The notes under the pieces: model-generated
What the model saw: the letters and a program-made list of their open reading frames with translations, nothing else
Databases searched by the model: none
Told to the model about the DNA's origin: nothing
In this document: piece after piece, positions 42,303 to 51,334 of the stretch
Position numbering within the stretch: the first letter of the stretch is position 1
Layout: the number at the start of each line of letters is the position of its first letter
Assembly: GCA_023898685.1 (NCBI GenBank)
Contig: CP060234.1
Location: 1,240,001-1,304,000, forward strand
DNA length: 64,000 nucleotides
Reading direction: 5' to 3'
From: Phycisphaeraceae bacterium
GTDB lineage: Bacteria; Planctomycetota; Phycisphaerae; Phycisphaerales; UBA1924
Translations under genes and position numbers: made by a program

Positions 42303-43400
42303 ATGCTGTCACGCAAACTGTTCCTCGCGATCACCGCCGTCGGCCTGGTCCTGGCGCCGGCCGCGGCCCAGGTCGCGCCCCCGCCGCCCCCGCCGAAGTC
42401 GCCCGAGCCCGAGTTCGTGCCCCCGCCGATCCCCACGCCCGCGCCGGCGCCGAAGCGTGAGTTCAAGGCGCAGAAGACCCCGGCCAAGGTCCAGCAGGAT
42501 CTGCCCGATATCCCCCACCCCGACCTCTGGGAGTTCTGCGGAACCGAAGACCCCGAGGTCGACGCGGTCTGCGAGTTCGACGACAACATCCACTACGTCG
42601 CGCTCCGCCCCAACCCGACGATCTCGCCCGGCCTGGTCCCCGCGATCCAGTCGGTCATCGTCGCCCGCCGGGCCCGCTTCGAGGAAATGGTCATCGAGCA
42701 CCTCGACGTCGCGATGCAGGTCGACGCCGGCCTGATCGACGATGTCTCGATCACCGACCCCGAGGCCCTCTCCGAGCTGCTCGAGATGATCAAGCCGCTC
42801 ACCCCGCCGACCAACCTCACCCAGGAGCTCGAGAACCGCGGGATCATCACCAAGACGATGGCCAAGTTCAACACGCAGATCATCGCCGACTACCAGCGCG
42901 CCTACGGCCGCTACCTCCGCCGCGCGTTCCCCGAGGACGCGACCAACCGCTTCATGCGCTCCATGTTCCGTGATTCGCTGATCGAGGCGATGCAGGCCTA
43001 CACCGGGCTACTGCACGAGAGCCGGCTGCACGTCGACGAGATCGTCGACAAGATCGACGGCATCCCCGCCGACGCGGCCCAGGCCCTCAAGGCCCTGAAG
43101 ATCGACAAGATCGAGGCCGACCCGGACGCGATGCACGCGAGCGCCGAGGCCGTGAAGCTCGCCTGGCGGCCCCTCTCCCTCGAGCAGAAGCGCCAGTACC
43201 TCGCCCTGGTCCGCACCTTCCGCGCCAACGAGGCGGTCCCGCCCGTCCCGGTCATCGACGTCATGTGGGCCGGCAAGCGGGTCGTCGAGGGCGTGGGCGC
43301 CACGCCCGCCGGAGCGGTGAGCACCGAGAAGATCCGCGAGTCGAGGGAACAGCGCCGGCTGCAGAACCAAGAAAAGAAGAAGGACGGCGGCGACGACTGA
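42303..43400 (+). CDS. Secreted Pro-rich helical protein of unknown function
   Basis: 365 residues; CAGGAGAC precedes the ATG. The signal peptide (MLSRKLFLAITAVGLVLAPA) is followed by a Pro-rich linker (about 25-60), then an all-helical domain (about 95-310) and a charged tail rich in Glu, Arg and Lys (EKIRESREQRRLQNQEKKKD). Two Cys (EFCGTEDPEVDAVCEF) may pair. No catalytic motif is seen. It is monocistronic with its own terminator. Confidence 0.72.
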   Translation: MLSRKLFLAITAVGLVLAPAAAQVAPPPPPPKSPEPEFVPPPIPTPAPAPKREFKAQKTPAKVQQDLPDIPHPDLWEFCGTEDPEVDAVCEFDDNIHYVALRPNPTISPGLVPAIQSVIVARRARFEEMVIEHLDVAMQVDAGLIDDVSITDPEALSELLEMIKPLTPPTNLTQELENRGIITKTMAKFNTQIIADYQRAYGRYLRRAFPEDATNRFMRSMFRDSLIEAMQAYTGLLHESRLHVDEIVDKIDGIPADAAQALKALKIDKIEADPDAMHASAEAVKLAWRPLSLEQKRQYLALVRTFRANEAVPPVPVIDVMWAGKRVVEGVGATPAGAVSTEKIRESREQRRLQNQEKKKDGGDD

Positions 43401-43433
43401 TCCCGCGGTCCCCGTGAACCCGGCACACCACCC

Positions 43434-43462
43434 CAACCCGGCGCCCCGCGCCGGGTTTTTTC
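43434..43462 (+). terminator. Intrinsic terminator
   Basis: AACCCGGCGC-CCCGC-type stem-loop closing with GCGCCGGGTTTTTTCG; it lies about 40 bases after the stop of the preceding plus-strand gene and before the convergent lysS. The T run is on the plus strand. Confidence 0.85.
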
Positions 43463-43512
43463 GTCGCACGGCGCCGTGATCGGGCGAGCGCCCGACCAAG
43501 CGAATACCGCCG

Positions 43513-45126
43513 TCAGGCCTCGGGCCGCATCAGCGGGAACAGCACCACGTCGCGGATCGTCCGCTGGTTGCACAGCAGCATGACGACGCGGTCGACGCCC
43601 AGGCCCATCCCGCCGGCGGGGGGCATGCCCACCTTGAGCGCCCGGACGAAGTCCTCGTCGAAGTTGCGGAACGTCGACTCCTCGTCGTCGATCCCCGCGA
43701 GCTGCTCGCGGAACTTGGAGGCCTGCACGTCCGGGTCGTTCAGCTCGGTGTAGTGCGGCGCGATCTCCATCCCCCCGATGAATAGGTCGGCCCGGTCGGC
43801 CACCGCCGGGTCGTCGCGGTTGGGCCGCGTCAGCGGGCTCAGCTTCGAGGGGTAGTGCGTGATGAAGGTGGGGCGAGCGTGGTCGAGCGAGCCCTCCGCC
43901 ACCGCCTCGAACACCTCGTTGACCACGAACACGTCGTCCAGCTCGACGCCCTTCTCGTCACGCACCCTGAGGCCCAGCTCCTCGGCCCTGGCGCGTACAC
44001 GCGATGTGTCGCTCATCGGGAAACCCAGCGCCCGCTCGAACAACTCGCCATAGGCCACCCGCTCGAAAGGCCTGGCATAGTCGATCTCGAGTTCGCCAAA
44101 CGGGAGCGTCAAGCCTTCCGCGCCCTGGGCCGTCGCCGCCACGCGGGCCAGCTCGCGGACGAGGTTCTCGGTCACCCCCATGACGCTCTCCATGTCGCCG
44201 TACGCCTCGTACAGCTCGATCATGGTGAACTCGGGGTTGTGCTGCTTGTCGAGCCCCTCGTTGCGGAAGTTGCGGTTCACCTCGAACACGCGCCGCATCC
44301 CGCCCACGAGCAGTCGCTTGAGGTAGAGCTCCGGGGCGATGCGCAGATAGAGTTCAATGTCGAGCGCGTTCATGTGCGTGATGAACGGCCGCGCTGCCGC
44401 CCCGCCCGCCTGGGCCTGGAGCATCGGCGTCTCGACCTCCATGAACCCCGCCGCCTCCAGATGCCGCCGCGCCGCCGACATCAGTTCTGACCGCAGGCGG
44501 AACACCCGCATCGACTCCGGCGTCGCCCACAGGTCGACGTACCGCTGGCGGTACCGCGTCTCGACGTCGCTCAGCCCCGCCCGCTTCTCGGGAGGCGGCA
44601 CCAAGCACTTCGACATCGGGCGAACAGACTCAGCCCAGACCGTGATCTCGCCCGCCTTGGTCCGCATCAGCGGGCCCTCGGCCGCGATGATGTCGCCCAG
44701 ATCGGTCACCTTCGCGACGCCGAACCCCGCCTCGTCGCACTCCCGCTTGCTCACCGCGATCTGGAACGACTCGCACGTCTCGTCGCGCAGGTTGATCCAC
44801 ACCAGCTTGCCGTTGTCGCGGTGCAGCACCACCCGCCCCGCCACCCGGACCCGCGGGCGACCGTCCGTGACCACCGGCAGATCGGGCTCGGCGGCGCCGG
44901 GGTGGTCCTTCTGGGCCTGCTTGCGGGCCGCGACGCCCGCCTGGTGGGCAACGTCGGCCGCCTCGTCATACCGAGCCGCCGCCCCGGCGAGGCTCAGCGC
45001 GCCGTCGTAGCGCAGGCCATAGGGATCGAGCCCCAGCGCCGCGATCTTCTCGCGGTTCTCGCGCCGCTGCTGCTCCAGGTGATGGATGTCGTCGCAAGCC
45101 GTCGTGGTCTGGTCGTCTTCGCTCAC
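43513..45126 (-). CDS. lysS: Lysyl-tRNA synthetase (class II)
   Basis: 537 residues starting at GTG 45126; a nearby ATG is out of frame. The N-terminal OB-fold anticodon domain includes VRVAGRVVLHRDNGKLVWIN. The class II core follows: motif 1 near AAGFMEVETPML, motif 2 VFEVNRNFRNEGLDKQHNPE, and motif 3 GMGLGVDRVVMLL. It charges tRNA-Lys in the cytoplasm. The N-terminal region has an Ala-rich insert (about 45-85), longer than in enterobacterial LysS. Confidence 0.95.
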   Translation of the reverse strand: MSEDDQTTTACDDIHHLEQQRRENREKIAALGLDPYGLRYDGALSLAGAAARYDEAADVAHQAGVAARKQAQKDHPGAAEPDLPVVTDGRPRVRVAGRVVLHRDNGKLVWINLRDETCESFQIAVSKRECDEAGFGVAKVTDLGDIIAAEGPLMRTKAGEITVWAESVRPMSKCLVPPPEKRAGLSDVETRYRQRYVDLWATPESMRVFRLRSELMSAARRHLEAAGFMEVETPMLQAQAGGAAARPFITHMNALDIELYLRIAPELYLKRLLVGGMRRVFEVNRNFRNEGLDKQHNPEFTMIELYEAYGDMESVMGVTENLVRELARVAATAQGAEGLTLPFGELEIDYARPFERVAYGELFERALGFPMSDTSRVRARAEELGLRVRDEKGVELDDVFVVNEVFEAVAEGSLDHARPTFITHYPSKLSPLTRPNRDDPAVADRADLFIGGMEIAPHYTELNDPDVQASKFREQLAGIDDEESTFRNFDEDFVRALKVGMPPAGGMGLGVDRVVMLLCNQRTIRDVVLFPLMRPEA

Positions 45127-45163
45127 GCGGCCATCGTAGCGGGCGGGCCCGAGCCGACCCGCG

Positions 45164-45643
45164 TCACGACCCGCCGCCGGCCGACCGACCGTCCACGGTC
45201 AACGAGAGCTTCTTGGCCAGCTCCGTGTCGCACAGCGGCCTGTTGCCGCCCGAATCGGCGACGAGGTCGCTCAGCTTGACGCCCTTGAACGACTCGATGA
45301 ACTGCCGGGCCGCCCGGTCCACGCACGTGTGCAGGGCGCACAGGTTCGTCCCGTGGTTCGGCAACCCAAGGGGGCAGCTCTCGATCGGATCGACCGGGTC
45401 GATCGCGTTCACCACGTCCAGCAGCGTGATCTCGTCCGCCGGCCGCGCCAGGCGATACCCCCCGCCCACGCCACGCCGGCCCGTGATCAGGTCGGCCTGG
45501 GCCAGGGATTGCAGCACCTTGGCCAGGTAGTTCGGCGGCACCAGCGTCTGCTCGGCCAGCCGCGGCGTTGGAGTCAGCTCATCCGGTGCATAGGCCAGGC
45601 AGGCCATGGCCCGAAGCGCGTACTCAGTGGTTTGCGACAGCAT
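45164..45643 (-). CDS. Rrf2-family transcriptional regulator, probable iron-sulfur sensor
   Basis: 159 residues from ATG 45643 with GAAGGGAA upstream. The winged helix-turn-helix is typical: MLSQTTEYALRAMACLAYAP, PPNYLAKVLQSLAQADLI and GRRGVGGGYRLARP. Three Cys in the C-terminal loop (ESCPLG, NLCALHTCVD) match the IscR/NsrR arrangement for binding a [2Fe-2S] or [4Fe-4S] cluster. Possible signals are iron-sulfur status, oxidative stress or nitric oxide. The palindrome in its upstream region may be its own operator. Confidence 0.9.
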   Translation of the reverse strand: MLSQTTEYALRAMACLAYAPDELTPTPRLAEQTLVPPNYLAKVLQSLAQADLITGRRGVGGGYRLARPADEITLLDVVNAIDPVDPIESCPLGLPNHGTNLCALHTCVDRAARQFIESFKGVKLSDLVADSGGNRPLCDTELAKKLSLTVDGRSAGGGS

Positions 45644-45762
45644 GTCGATTCCCTTCGAATGATCGTGCCAGCCGTTACGCGCCGCCTGTGGGCCTCGCCA
45701 GACACCTCGGTGTCCGGCGCAAAGAATACCAACCGCGCGGATCAACGCGGGCCAAGAGCAGA

Positions 45763-45780
45763 ATATACACCTCTACATAT
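45763..45780. promoter_or_regulatory. Candidate Rrf2 operator
   Basis: The imperfect palindrome ATATACACCTCTACATAT is 120 bases upstream of the Rrf2 ATG, in the AT-rich gap before the MoxR stop. The symmetry (ATATxCA and TxxATAT halves) and position suggest autoregulation; the sequence is not a match to a specific Rrf2 site that I can name. Confidence 0.35.
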
Positions 45781-45829
45781 CCACAATCAAGCGAAAAACG
45801 CCGGCTTTTCCATCAATACCGAACAATAC

Positions 45830-46903
45830 CTATTCACTGGCGGCCTGGGCCGACCCCCGGAAGGCCTCGTCCATCTGTGATCGGACCTTCGCGTCCGATC
45901 CCTCGACTGGAACCGCCTCCAGTAGCCCCGCCACCACTCGTTCCGTCGTTACCTGGTCGGCCTCGGCGTTGAAGTTCAGCAGCACACGGTGACGCAGCAC
46001 CGGCGCCGCCACCTCCCGCACATGCCCGGGCGTCACATGCGTCGAGCCCGACAGCAACGCCCGAGCCTTCGCGGCGAGCACCAGGTTCTCGCTCGCTCTG
46101 GGGCCCGCCCCCCACGACACGTAGTCCCGCACGATCTGCGGCACGTCCCCCTCTCCCACACGCGTCGCCCGCACCAGCCTCAACGCATACCGCATCACGT
46201 GCTCAGCCACCGGCATGTGCCGCACCACCGTCGCCACGCGATCGATGTCCTCGGCGTGGATCACGTGCCCGATCTCGACCTCGCCCTTGTGGGCGCTCCG
46301 CCGGATGACCTCCAGCTCCTCGTCGGCCGTCGGGTACTTGATCAGGATCTGGAACATGAACCGGTCGAGCTGAGCCTCGGGCAACGGATACGTCCCCTCC
46401 TGCTCGAGGGGGTTCTGCGTCGCGAGCACGAAGAAGGGCTTGGGCAGCTCGTGCCGGACGCCCCCCGCGGTCACCTGCCGCTCCTGCATCGACTCCAGCA
46501 AGGCCGCCTGGGTCTTGGGGGGCGTGCGGTTGATCTCGTCGGCCAGGATCACGTTGGCGAAGATCGGACCACGCACGAACCGCAGCTCGCGGTGCCCGGT
46601 CGTCCGGTCCTCCTCGATCACCTCGGTCCCGGTGATGTCGCTGGGCATCAGGTCGGGGGTGAACTGGATCCGGCTGAAATCAAGGCTCATCGTCCTGGCG
46701 ATCGTCGAGATCAGCAGCGTCTTCGCCAGCCCCGGCACCCCCACCACCAAGGCGTGCCCCCGGCAGAAGATGCACATCAGGATCTGCTCGACCACCTCGT
46801 TCTGCCCGACGATCACCTTGGCGATCTCGCCGCGGAGCGCGGTGTAGGTCTCGTGTACATGCCCGAGCGTGGCGTCGGCGGCCGGCCCGTTTGATTCGCT
46901 CAT
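45830..46903 (-). CDS. MoxR-family AAA+ ATPase
   Basis: 357 residues from ATG 46903 (GGGAG five bases upstream). Walker A is VGVPGLAKT (about 53-61) and Walker B is VILADEINR; sensor and lid features include LLESMQERQV, LATQNPLEQEGTYPLPEAQL and DRFMFQI. MoxR ATPases act as chaperones that insert cofactors or assemble complexes, usually beside DUF58 and VWA genes. None is adjacent here, though a VWA protein lies at 30598-33282. Confidence 0.93.
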   Translation of the reverse strand: MSESNGPAADATLGHVHETYTALRGEIAKVIVGQNEVVEQILMCIFCRGHALVVGVPGLAKTLLISTIARTMSLDFSRIQFTPDLMPSDITGTEVIEEDRTTGHRELRFVRGPIFANVILADEINRTPPKTQAALLESMQERQVTAGGVRHELPKPFFVLATQNPLEQEGTYPLPEAQLDRFMFQILIKYPTADEELEVIRRSAHKGEVEIGHVIHAEDIDRVATVVRHMPVAEHVMRYALRLVRATRVGEGDVPQIVRDYVSWGAGPRASENLVLAAKARALLSGSTHVTPGHVREVAAPVLRHRVLLNFNAEADQVTTERVVAGLLEAVPVEGSDAKVRSQMDEAFRGSAQAASE

Positions 46904-46967
46904 CCATGCTCCCGTCGGCGGGCCGCCGACATCGCGGGCGGCCCCTCCGGGCCATCCTACCGCGTCC

Positions 46968-47010
46968 AAAGAAAAAAGGCGGTCGCGTGGGGTCTCGACA
47001 CGCGACCGCG
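46968..47010 (-). terminator. Intrinsic terminator after the PDZ gene
   Basis: On the minus strand an 11-bp GCGGTCGCGTG / CACGCGACCGC stem (nine-base loop) is followed by CTTTTTTCTTT. It closes the sigma, anti-sigma and PDZ gene set ahead of moxR. Confidence 0.9.
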
Positions 47011-47146
47011 GGGCGAGCCCGGCGGGGAATGCCGGCTCGCGAGGGGATGTCTGTTTTCAGGAGCGGCGTTCCGCCCCATTCTCCTTGGGGCCCGCCCGCC
47101 GGTGGTTTCACCGGGTTCTACCGGGAGGCCCCGCAGGCGTTGCAGA

Positions 47147-48238
47147 TCAGTCCTTGCCGTCCTTCTGCTTCGTCGCCTCGTCCAGCCGCTTCAGGAGCTT
47201 GTCGAACATGTCCTGCATGTCCTGCCACCGCCCCTCGAGCTTGTCGAGGCGATCGCTGAACTTCTCGTCGAGCTCCTGGAGCCGCTTGTCCATGTCGCCG
47301 CCGGCCATATCGCCGAGCTGACGCTCCACGAGACGGCCCTTGTCGTCCAGCCATCGCATGGCGCCCAGGCTCCGATTCTGGAGATCGAGCTGCCGCATCG
47401 CCTGCTCGAGCTCCTGGATCGCCTCCTGGTTGCCCGCCTTGCCCTGGGCCGACTCGATCTTCCGCTTCGCCGCCTCGAGCGCCTTCTGCAACGACTCCTG
47501 GTCGATCAGGCCCTGGAAGTTGTACGAGGGAGCCGTGGGCGCCGCCACCGTCTCGTTTCCCAGCGCCGCCGCGTCATAGGCCTCGAGGTCGATCGACAGC
47601 TTGACCTCCTTGTTGTGCCGCAGCACCACCAGGTCCAGCTTGTCGCCGGGCTTGCTGTCCATCAGGATCTTGTGCAGCACGCCCTCATCGTCCAGCGAAC
47701 GGCCGTTGATCTTCGTGACGATGTCCCACTGCTCCAGCCCCGCCTTCGCCGCCGGCAGGTCATCGAGCACCTTCTCGATCACCACCGCGTAGGGGCTCAC
47801 GCCGAGCTGCGACTGGAGCACGTCGCTCGGGTTGTCCAGCAGCACGCCCAGCATCACCGGCGGCCGCTCCATCTCGACCGCGACCTGCGGCGCCACCGTG
47901 ATCATGGGAGAGGTCGTGAACAGATACCCGCTTGAGCCGGCCTCCGGGACGCCGCTCGGGCCGACCGAGAACGATCTGATCACGTTCCCATCGTCGTCGA
48001 GCAAGGCGACCCGGTTCCCGTCACGCCTGATGTGGTCCGGTGCAATCCGCAGACCGTCCACCCGCGCGTCGACCTTCCCGTCCTCGATCGTGATCTGATA
48101 CTGCTTGCCGTCCTCGTGCGAGATGATCTCGATCCGCTGGTCCTGCTGATCGTCCTTCGCCTTGGGCGCCCCGTCCGCAAACGCGGGCGTGATCGTCCCG
48201 GCGAGCGCCAAACATGTGATCAGAGCGCTGTGTCTCAT
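47147..48238 (-). CDS. Secreted PDZ-domain protein
   Basis: 363 residues from ATG 48238 with GGAGAACGAAA upstream. Signal peptide about 1-21 (ends AFA-DG). A PDZ domain spans about 125-215 (VMLGVLLDNPSDVL, YAVVIEKVLDDLPAAKAGLE, QWDIVTKINGRSL). A long charged coiled coil makes up the C-terminal third (GLIDQESLQKALEAAKRKIE and LEGRWQDMQDMFDKLLKRLD). No protease domain is present. Placement after an anti-sigma gene suggests that it senses or presents unfolded envelope proteins. Confidence 0.83.
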   Translation of the reverse strand: MRHSALITCLALAGTITPAFADGAPKAKDDQQDQRIEIISHEDGKQYQITIEDGKVDARVDGLRIAPDHIRRDGNRVALLDDDGNVIRSFSVGPSGVPEAGSSGYLFTTSPMITVAPQVAVEMERPPVMLGVLLDNPSDVLQSQLGVSPYAVVIEKVLDDLPAAKAGLEQWDIVTKINGRSLDDEGVLHKILMDSKPGDKLDLVVLRHNKEVKLSIDLEAYDAAALGNETVAAPTAPSYNFQGLIDQESLQKALEAAKRKIESAQGKAGNQEAIQELEQAMRQLDLQNRSLGAMRWLDDKGRLVERQLGDMAGGDMDKRLQELDEKFSDRLDKLEGRWQDMQDMFDKLLKRLDEATKQKDGKD

Positions 48239-48326
48239 TTTCGTTCTCCTTGGATCGTTGCTCCACATCTGGATGCGCCGCGCCGGCCGGGCCGTCGGCT
48301 CCCCGCGTGAATTCTGCGACCATCGC

Positions 48327-48992
48327 TCAGTACGACGACTGCGGCCTGACGGGCTGCGTGTTCGGCACCAGCGTCGTCTGCCCGAACTCATCACGACCGA
48401 GCCTGTACGACATCGTGGACGAGACGACCTGCTTCTCGATGATCTGACGCAGGTAGACCACCTCCACGCCGTCGCCGCCCGCGATGGGCCTGGTCTCGAG
48501 CACCACGCGCTGCGGCATCTGCCCGAGCACCTGACCGGACTTCTGCCCCGCCTCCATGTACCGATCCAGAATCCCCTCGGGCGTCTTGGGGAACACGTCA
48601 CCGATGTTCCCCACCCCTCCCGTTTGCGTCCGGTCTCCCGCGGTCGGCGACGGCAGCCCCGTGAACCACACCAGCAACACCGCAGCAGCGGCGGCCCAGC
48701 CGCCCCACGTGCGAACGCCCGCCATCCGCCGCTCAAAATGTTCCACCGGCGTCAGCAGCGGGCCCACCGGCAGCTCCACGTCGTCCGCGATCAGCCCCAC
48801 CTCGTCGACCAGCGCGCACAATGCCTCGTGCTGCGCCTGTGTCTTCGTCAGGTCGGTCCACACCGTCGGGTCGGCCTCGGCCAGCGCCCGCAGCGCCATC
48901 CAGTCACGCTCACTCGCCTCCCCATCGATCACCCGGCTGATCAGCTCATCCCGCCGATCACCCGAACCCGTGTTCTGCTCGATCTCGTCCAC
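48327..48992 (-). CDS. Anti-sigma factor-like transmembrane protein
   Basis: 221 residues from GTG 48992, preceded by GGGAGGTGTGCC. The cytoplasmic N-terminus has the usual anti-sigma pattern (DELISRVIDGEASERDWMAL, RALAEADPTVW). One membrane helix (about 98-115, WGGWAAAAAVLLVWFTG) is followed by a periplasmic tail. The helix and the gene order behind an ECF sigma factor support the call. No zinc-binding HxxxCxxC motif is seen. It lies 14 bases after the sigma stop. Confidence 0.78.
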   Translation of the reverse strand: MDEIEQNTGSGDRRDELISRVIDGEASERDWMALRALAEADPTVWTDLTKTQAQHEALCALVDEVGLIADDVELPVGPLLTPVEHFERRMAGVRTWGGWAAAAAVLLVWFTGLPSPTAGDRTQTGGVGNIGDVFPKTPEGILDRYMEAGQKSGQVLGQMPQRVVLETRPIAGGDGVEVVYLRQIIEKQVVSSTMSYRLGRDEFGQTTLVPNTQPVRPQSSY

Positions 48993-49006
48993 GGCACACC
49001 TCCCGA

Positions 49007-49636
49007 TCACGCCCCGGCGGCAACGCCCGATTCGGAGCGGTCCTTCGCCGAGTCCTGCTCGGCCAACTCGCGGAGCATCCGGCGTCCCCGGGCGATCCGC
49101 GTCTCGATCGTCGTCTCCGGCAGATCCAGCACCGCGCCGATCTGCCTGTAGCTCATCCCCCTCACGCACCGCAGCAGCAGCGGCTCGCGGTAGCCCTCGG
49201 GGAGCGTCCGCGCCAGCTCCATCAGCCGACGAGACTCCTCGCCCAGCTCCACCGTCCCGGCCGCGTCCGCGGACCCATCCGGACCCGGGGCCTCGCCCCG
49301 GTCGCGGACCAGCCGCAGTTGCCGCCTCGACCGCTTCACCTCCCGGCCCGAGGCCCGGGCCGCATTGATCGCGACCGTCCGCAGCCAGGGCCTGACCGCC
49401 GACGGGTCGCGAAGCTCGCCGATCTTGCGGACCATCGCCATCGCGACGACCTGGAGCAGATCCTCCACGTCCGTCTCGCGAGGCTTGTGAGCAAGCAGAA
49501 TCGCGGCGACCCATCGCCTGTTCTCCCGCCAGATCCGCTTGATCTCGTCCGGACCGATCGCAGCCCCCTCGGGGGGTTGCACCATGGTGAGGCCCGGTTG
49601 GTCATTCCCGGCACGCGCCGGGTTCTGTTCGTCCAT
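49007..49636 (-). CDS. ECF-type RNA polymerase sigma factor
   Basis: 209 residues. Region 2 is VEDLLQVVAMAMVRKIGELR with PWLRTVAINAARASGREVKR; region 4 is TLPEGYREPLLLRCVRGMSY and RQIGAVLDLPETTIETRIAR, then GRRMLREL. The N-terminal 30 residues (MDEQNPARAGNDQPGLTMVQ) are a loose extension; an internal Met at 18 could be the true start. First gene of the sigma, anti-sigma, PDZ module. Confidence 0.9.
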   Translation of the reverse strand: MDEQNPARAGNDQPGLTMVQPPEGAAIGPDEIKRIWRENRRWVAAILLAHKPRETDVEDLLQVVAMAMVRKIGELRDPSAVRPWLRTVAINAARASGREVKRSRRQLRLVRDRGEAPGPDGSADAAGTVELGEESRRLMELARTLPEGYREPLLLRCVRGMSYRQIGAVLDLPETTIETRIARGRRMLRELAEQDSAKDRSESGVAAGA

Positions 49637-49760
49637 CGCGACCCTTGCCCCTCTTACCTGGATGCGCTGTCGGGAAACATCCGTCAGCCTTTCAGGCCGA
49701 AGCCGCGGCCCGCCGTCATCACCCCTCGCTGCCCCCCCAACCGATCTATCGTCCGATCAC

Positions 49761-50837
49761 ATGGCCGACGACGCCCGTTCCAAGCACGACCGCCGCGAGA
49801 TGTCCCTGGGTGACCACCTCGAGGAACTCCGCATGCGGATCATCCTCGCCCTGGTGGGCGTCGTGCCCATCTTCGTCGTCGCCCTCGCGTTTGGCAGGCC
49901 TGTCCTGGCCTTCCTGATCGAGCCCCTGCGCGACCAGCTCCGCGCTGCCAGCCAGCCCTCGGGCCTGCTCGCCACCGGGCCGCTCGAGACCTTCGCCGTC
50001 TACTTCCAGATCTCCGTCATCGCCACCGTGCTCATCGGCAGCCCCTGGCTGATCTATCAACTCTGGCGCTTCGTCGCCCCGGGTCTCTACGAGAACGAGC
50101 GCCGGTTCGTTCACATCCTCGTCCCGCTCAGCACCGTCCTCACCATCTCCAGCGCCGCCTTCCTCTACTTCGCCGTCCTGCCCGTCTTCCTCGCCTTCTT
50201 CATCGACTTCGGCTCGCGCCTGGGCGAGAGCCCCACACCCACCGTCGATCCGCCCGCCGGCATCGTCTACCCCATGGCCCCAGTCCTCGACGGCGATCCG
50301 CCCGACCCCCAGGCGGGCCAGATGTGGATCAACCGCGACACCATGCAGATCCGGGTCGCGGTGCCCACCAGGCACGGCAAGATGGCGATCATCGGCGCCG
50401 AGCTCGTCGCCGGCGCCGGCATCACCCAGCAATACCGCGTCAGCGAGTATGTCAAGACCGTCCTCAACCTCGCCCTCGCCTTCGGCGTCGGGTTCCAGAC
50501 GCCCGTCGTCGTCCTTCTGCTCGGTTGGGCCGGCCTGGTTGATCGTGCCTGGCTCGGGAAATACCGCAAGCACGCCATCGCCGTCTCGGCCATCCTCGGT
50601 GCCGTGCTCACGCCCGCCGACCCGTTGTCGATGGTCCTGCTCGCCGTGCCGCTCTACGTCCTCTTCGAGCTTGGCATGATCCTGCTGGTCATCTTCCCAC
50701 CCGGAGACCGGGTGAATAAGAAGGATGGTGAGAGCCAAGCCACGAAGGAGCCGCCCGTCGCCGCCGACGAGGACGAACCGGTCGCGAATCAGCCCGAGCC
50801 TCCGGCACTCCCGGGTCCGAGCGATGATGACGAGTGA
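49761..50837 (+). CDS. tatC: Twin-arginine translocase subunit TatC with periplasmic insert
   Basis: 358 residues, against about 250 in most TatC. The N-terminal SLGDHLEELRMRII and the six-helix core are clear: helix 1 about 25-46, helix 2 about 74-98, helix 3 about 112-145, helix 4 about 233-255, then the LGKYRKHAIAVSAILGAVLT region and the C-terminal helices. Between helices 3 and 4 an extra ~65 residues (about 153-218, TPTVDPPAGIVYPMAPVLDG, GQMWINRDTMQIRV) would lie in the periplasm. The C-terminal tail is long and acidic/Pro-rich. TatC recognises folded Tat substrates. No tatA is adjacent. Confidence 0.92.
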   Translation: MADDARSKHDRREMSLGDHLEELRMRIILALVGVVPIFVVALAFGRPVLAFLIEPLRDQLRAASQPSGLLATGPLETFAVYFQISVIATVLIGSPWLIYQLWRFVAPGLYENERRFVHILVPLSTVLTISSAAFLYFAVLPVFLAFFIDFGSRLGESPTPTVDPPAGIVYPMAPVLDGDPPDPQAGQMWINRDTMQIRVAVPTRHGKMAIIGAELVAGAGITQQYRVSEYVKTVLNLALAFGVGFQTPVVVLLLGWAGLVDRAWLGKYRKHAIAVSAILGAVLTPADPLSMVLLAVPLYVLFELGMILLVIFPPGDRVNKKDGESQATKEPPVAADEDEPVANQPEPPALPGPSDDDE

Positions 50838-51330
50838 CCCGTCAGGTGAATCCCAGTCACGGGCCCCACACGAGGGGCACGACGAGGCCATGATGCGCCG
50901 CGCCCTCGACCTCGCCCGCCGGGCCGCCGCGATCGGCGAGGTGCCCGTCGGCGCGGTGGTCTACGAGACCGAATCGGGCCGCATCCTCGCCGAGGCCTTC
51001 AACCTCCGCGAGCGCGACGCCGACCCGAGCGCCCACGCCGAGTTCCTCGCCATCCGCGAGGCCTGCCGCGTGATCGGCGACTGGCGGCTCAACCACTGCT
51101 CGCTCGCCGTGACGCTCGAGCCCTGCCCCATGTGCGCCGGGCTGATCGTCAACGCCCGCGTGGGACGCGTCATCTACGGCGCCAACGACCCCAAGGCGGG
51201 CGCCGTCCGCACGCTCTACACCCTGCTCGAAGACGACCGCCTCAACCACGCCTGCGAGGTTCGCGCAGGCCTGCTCGCCGAGGAGAGCGCCGCGCTCCTC
51301 CGCGCCTTTTTCCGCGATCTGCGGGGCTGA
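50824..51330 (+). CDS. tadA: tRNA adenosine-34 deaminase
   Basis: 168 residues. The zinc deaminase signatures are SAHAEFLAI (His ligand and proton-shuttle Glu) and LEPCPMCAG (two Cys ligands). It converts A34 to inosine in tRNA-Arg(ACG). The ATG at 50824 overlaps tatC by 14 bases; a start at 50890 would remove the HDEAMMRRAL helix normal in TadA, so an upstream start is preferred. The nearby AAGGAG is not visible. Confidence 0.9.
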   Translation: MMTSDPSGESQSRAPHEGHDEAMMRRALDLARRAAAIGEVPVGAVVYETESGRILAEAFNLRERDADPSAHAEFLAIREACRVIGDWRLNHCSLAVTLEPCPMCAGLIVNARVGRVIYGANDPKAGAVRTLYTLLEDDRLNHACEVRAGLLAEESAALLRAFFRDLRG

Positions 51331-51334
51331 CGCG

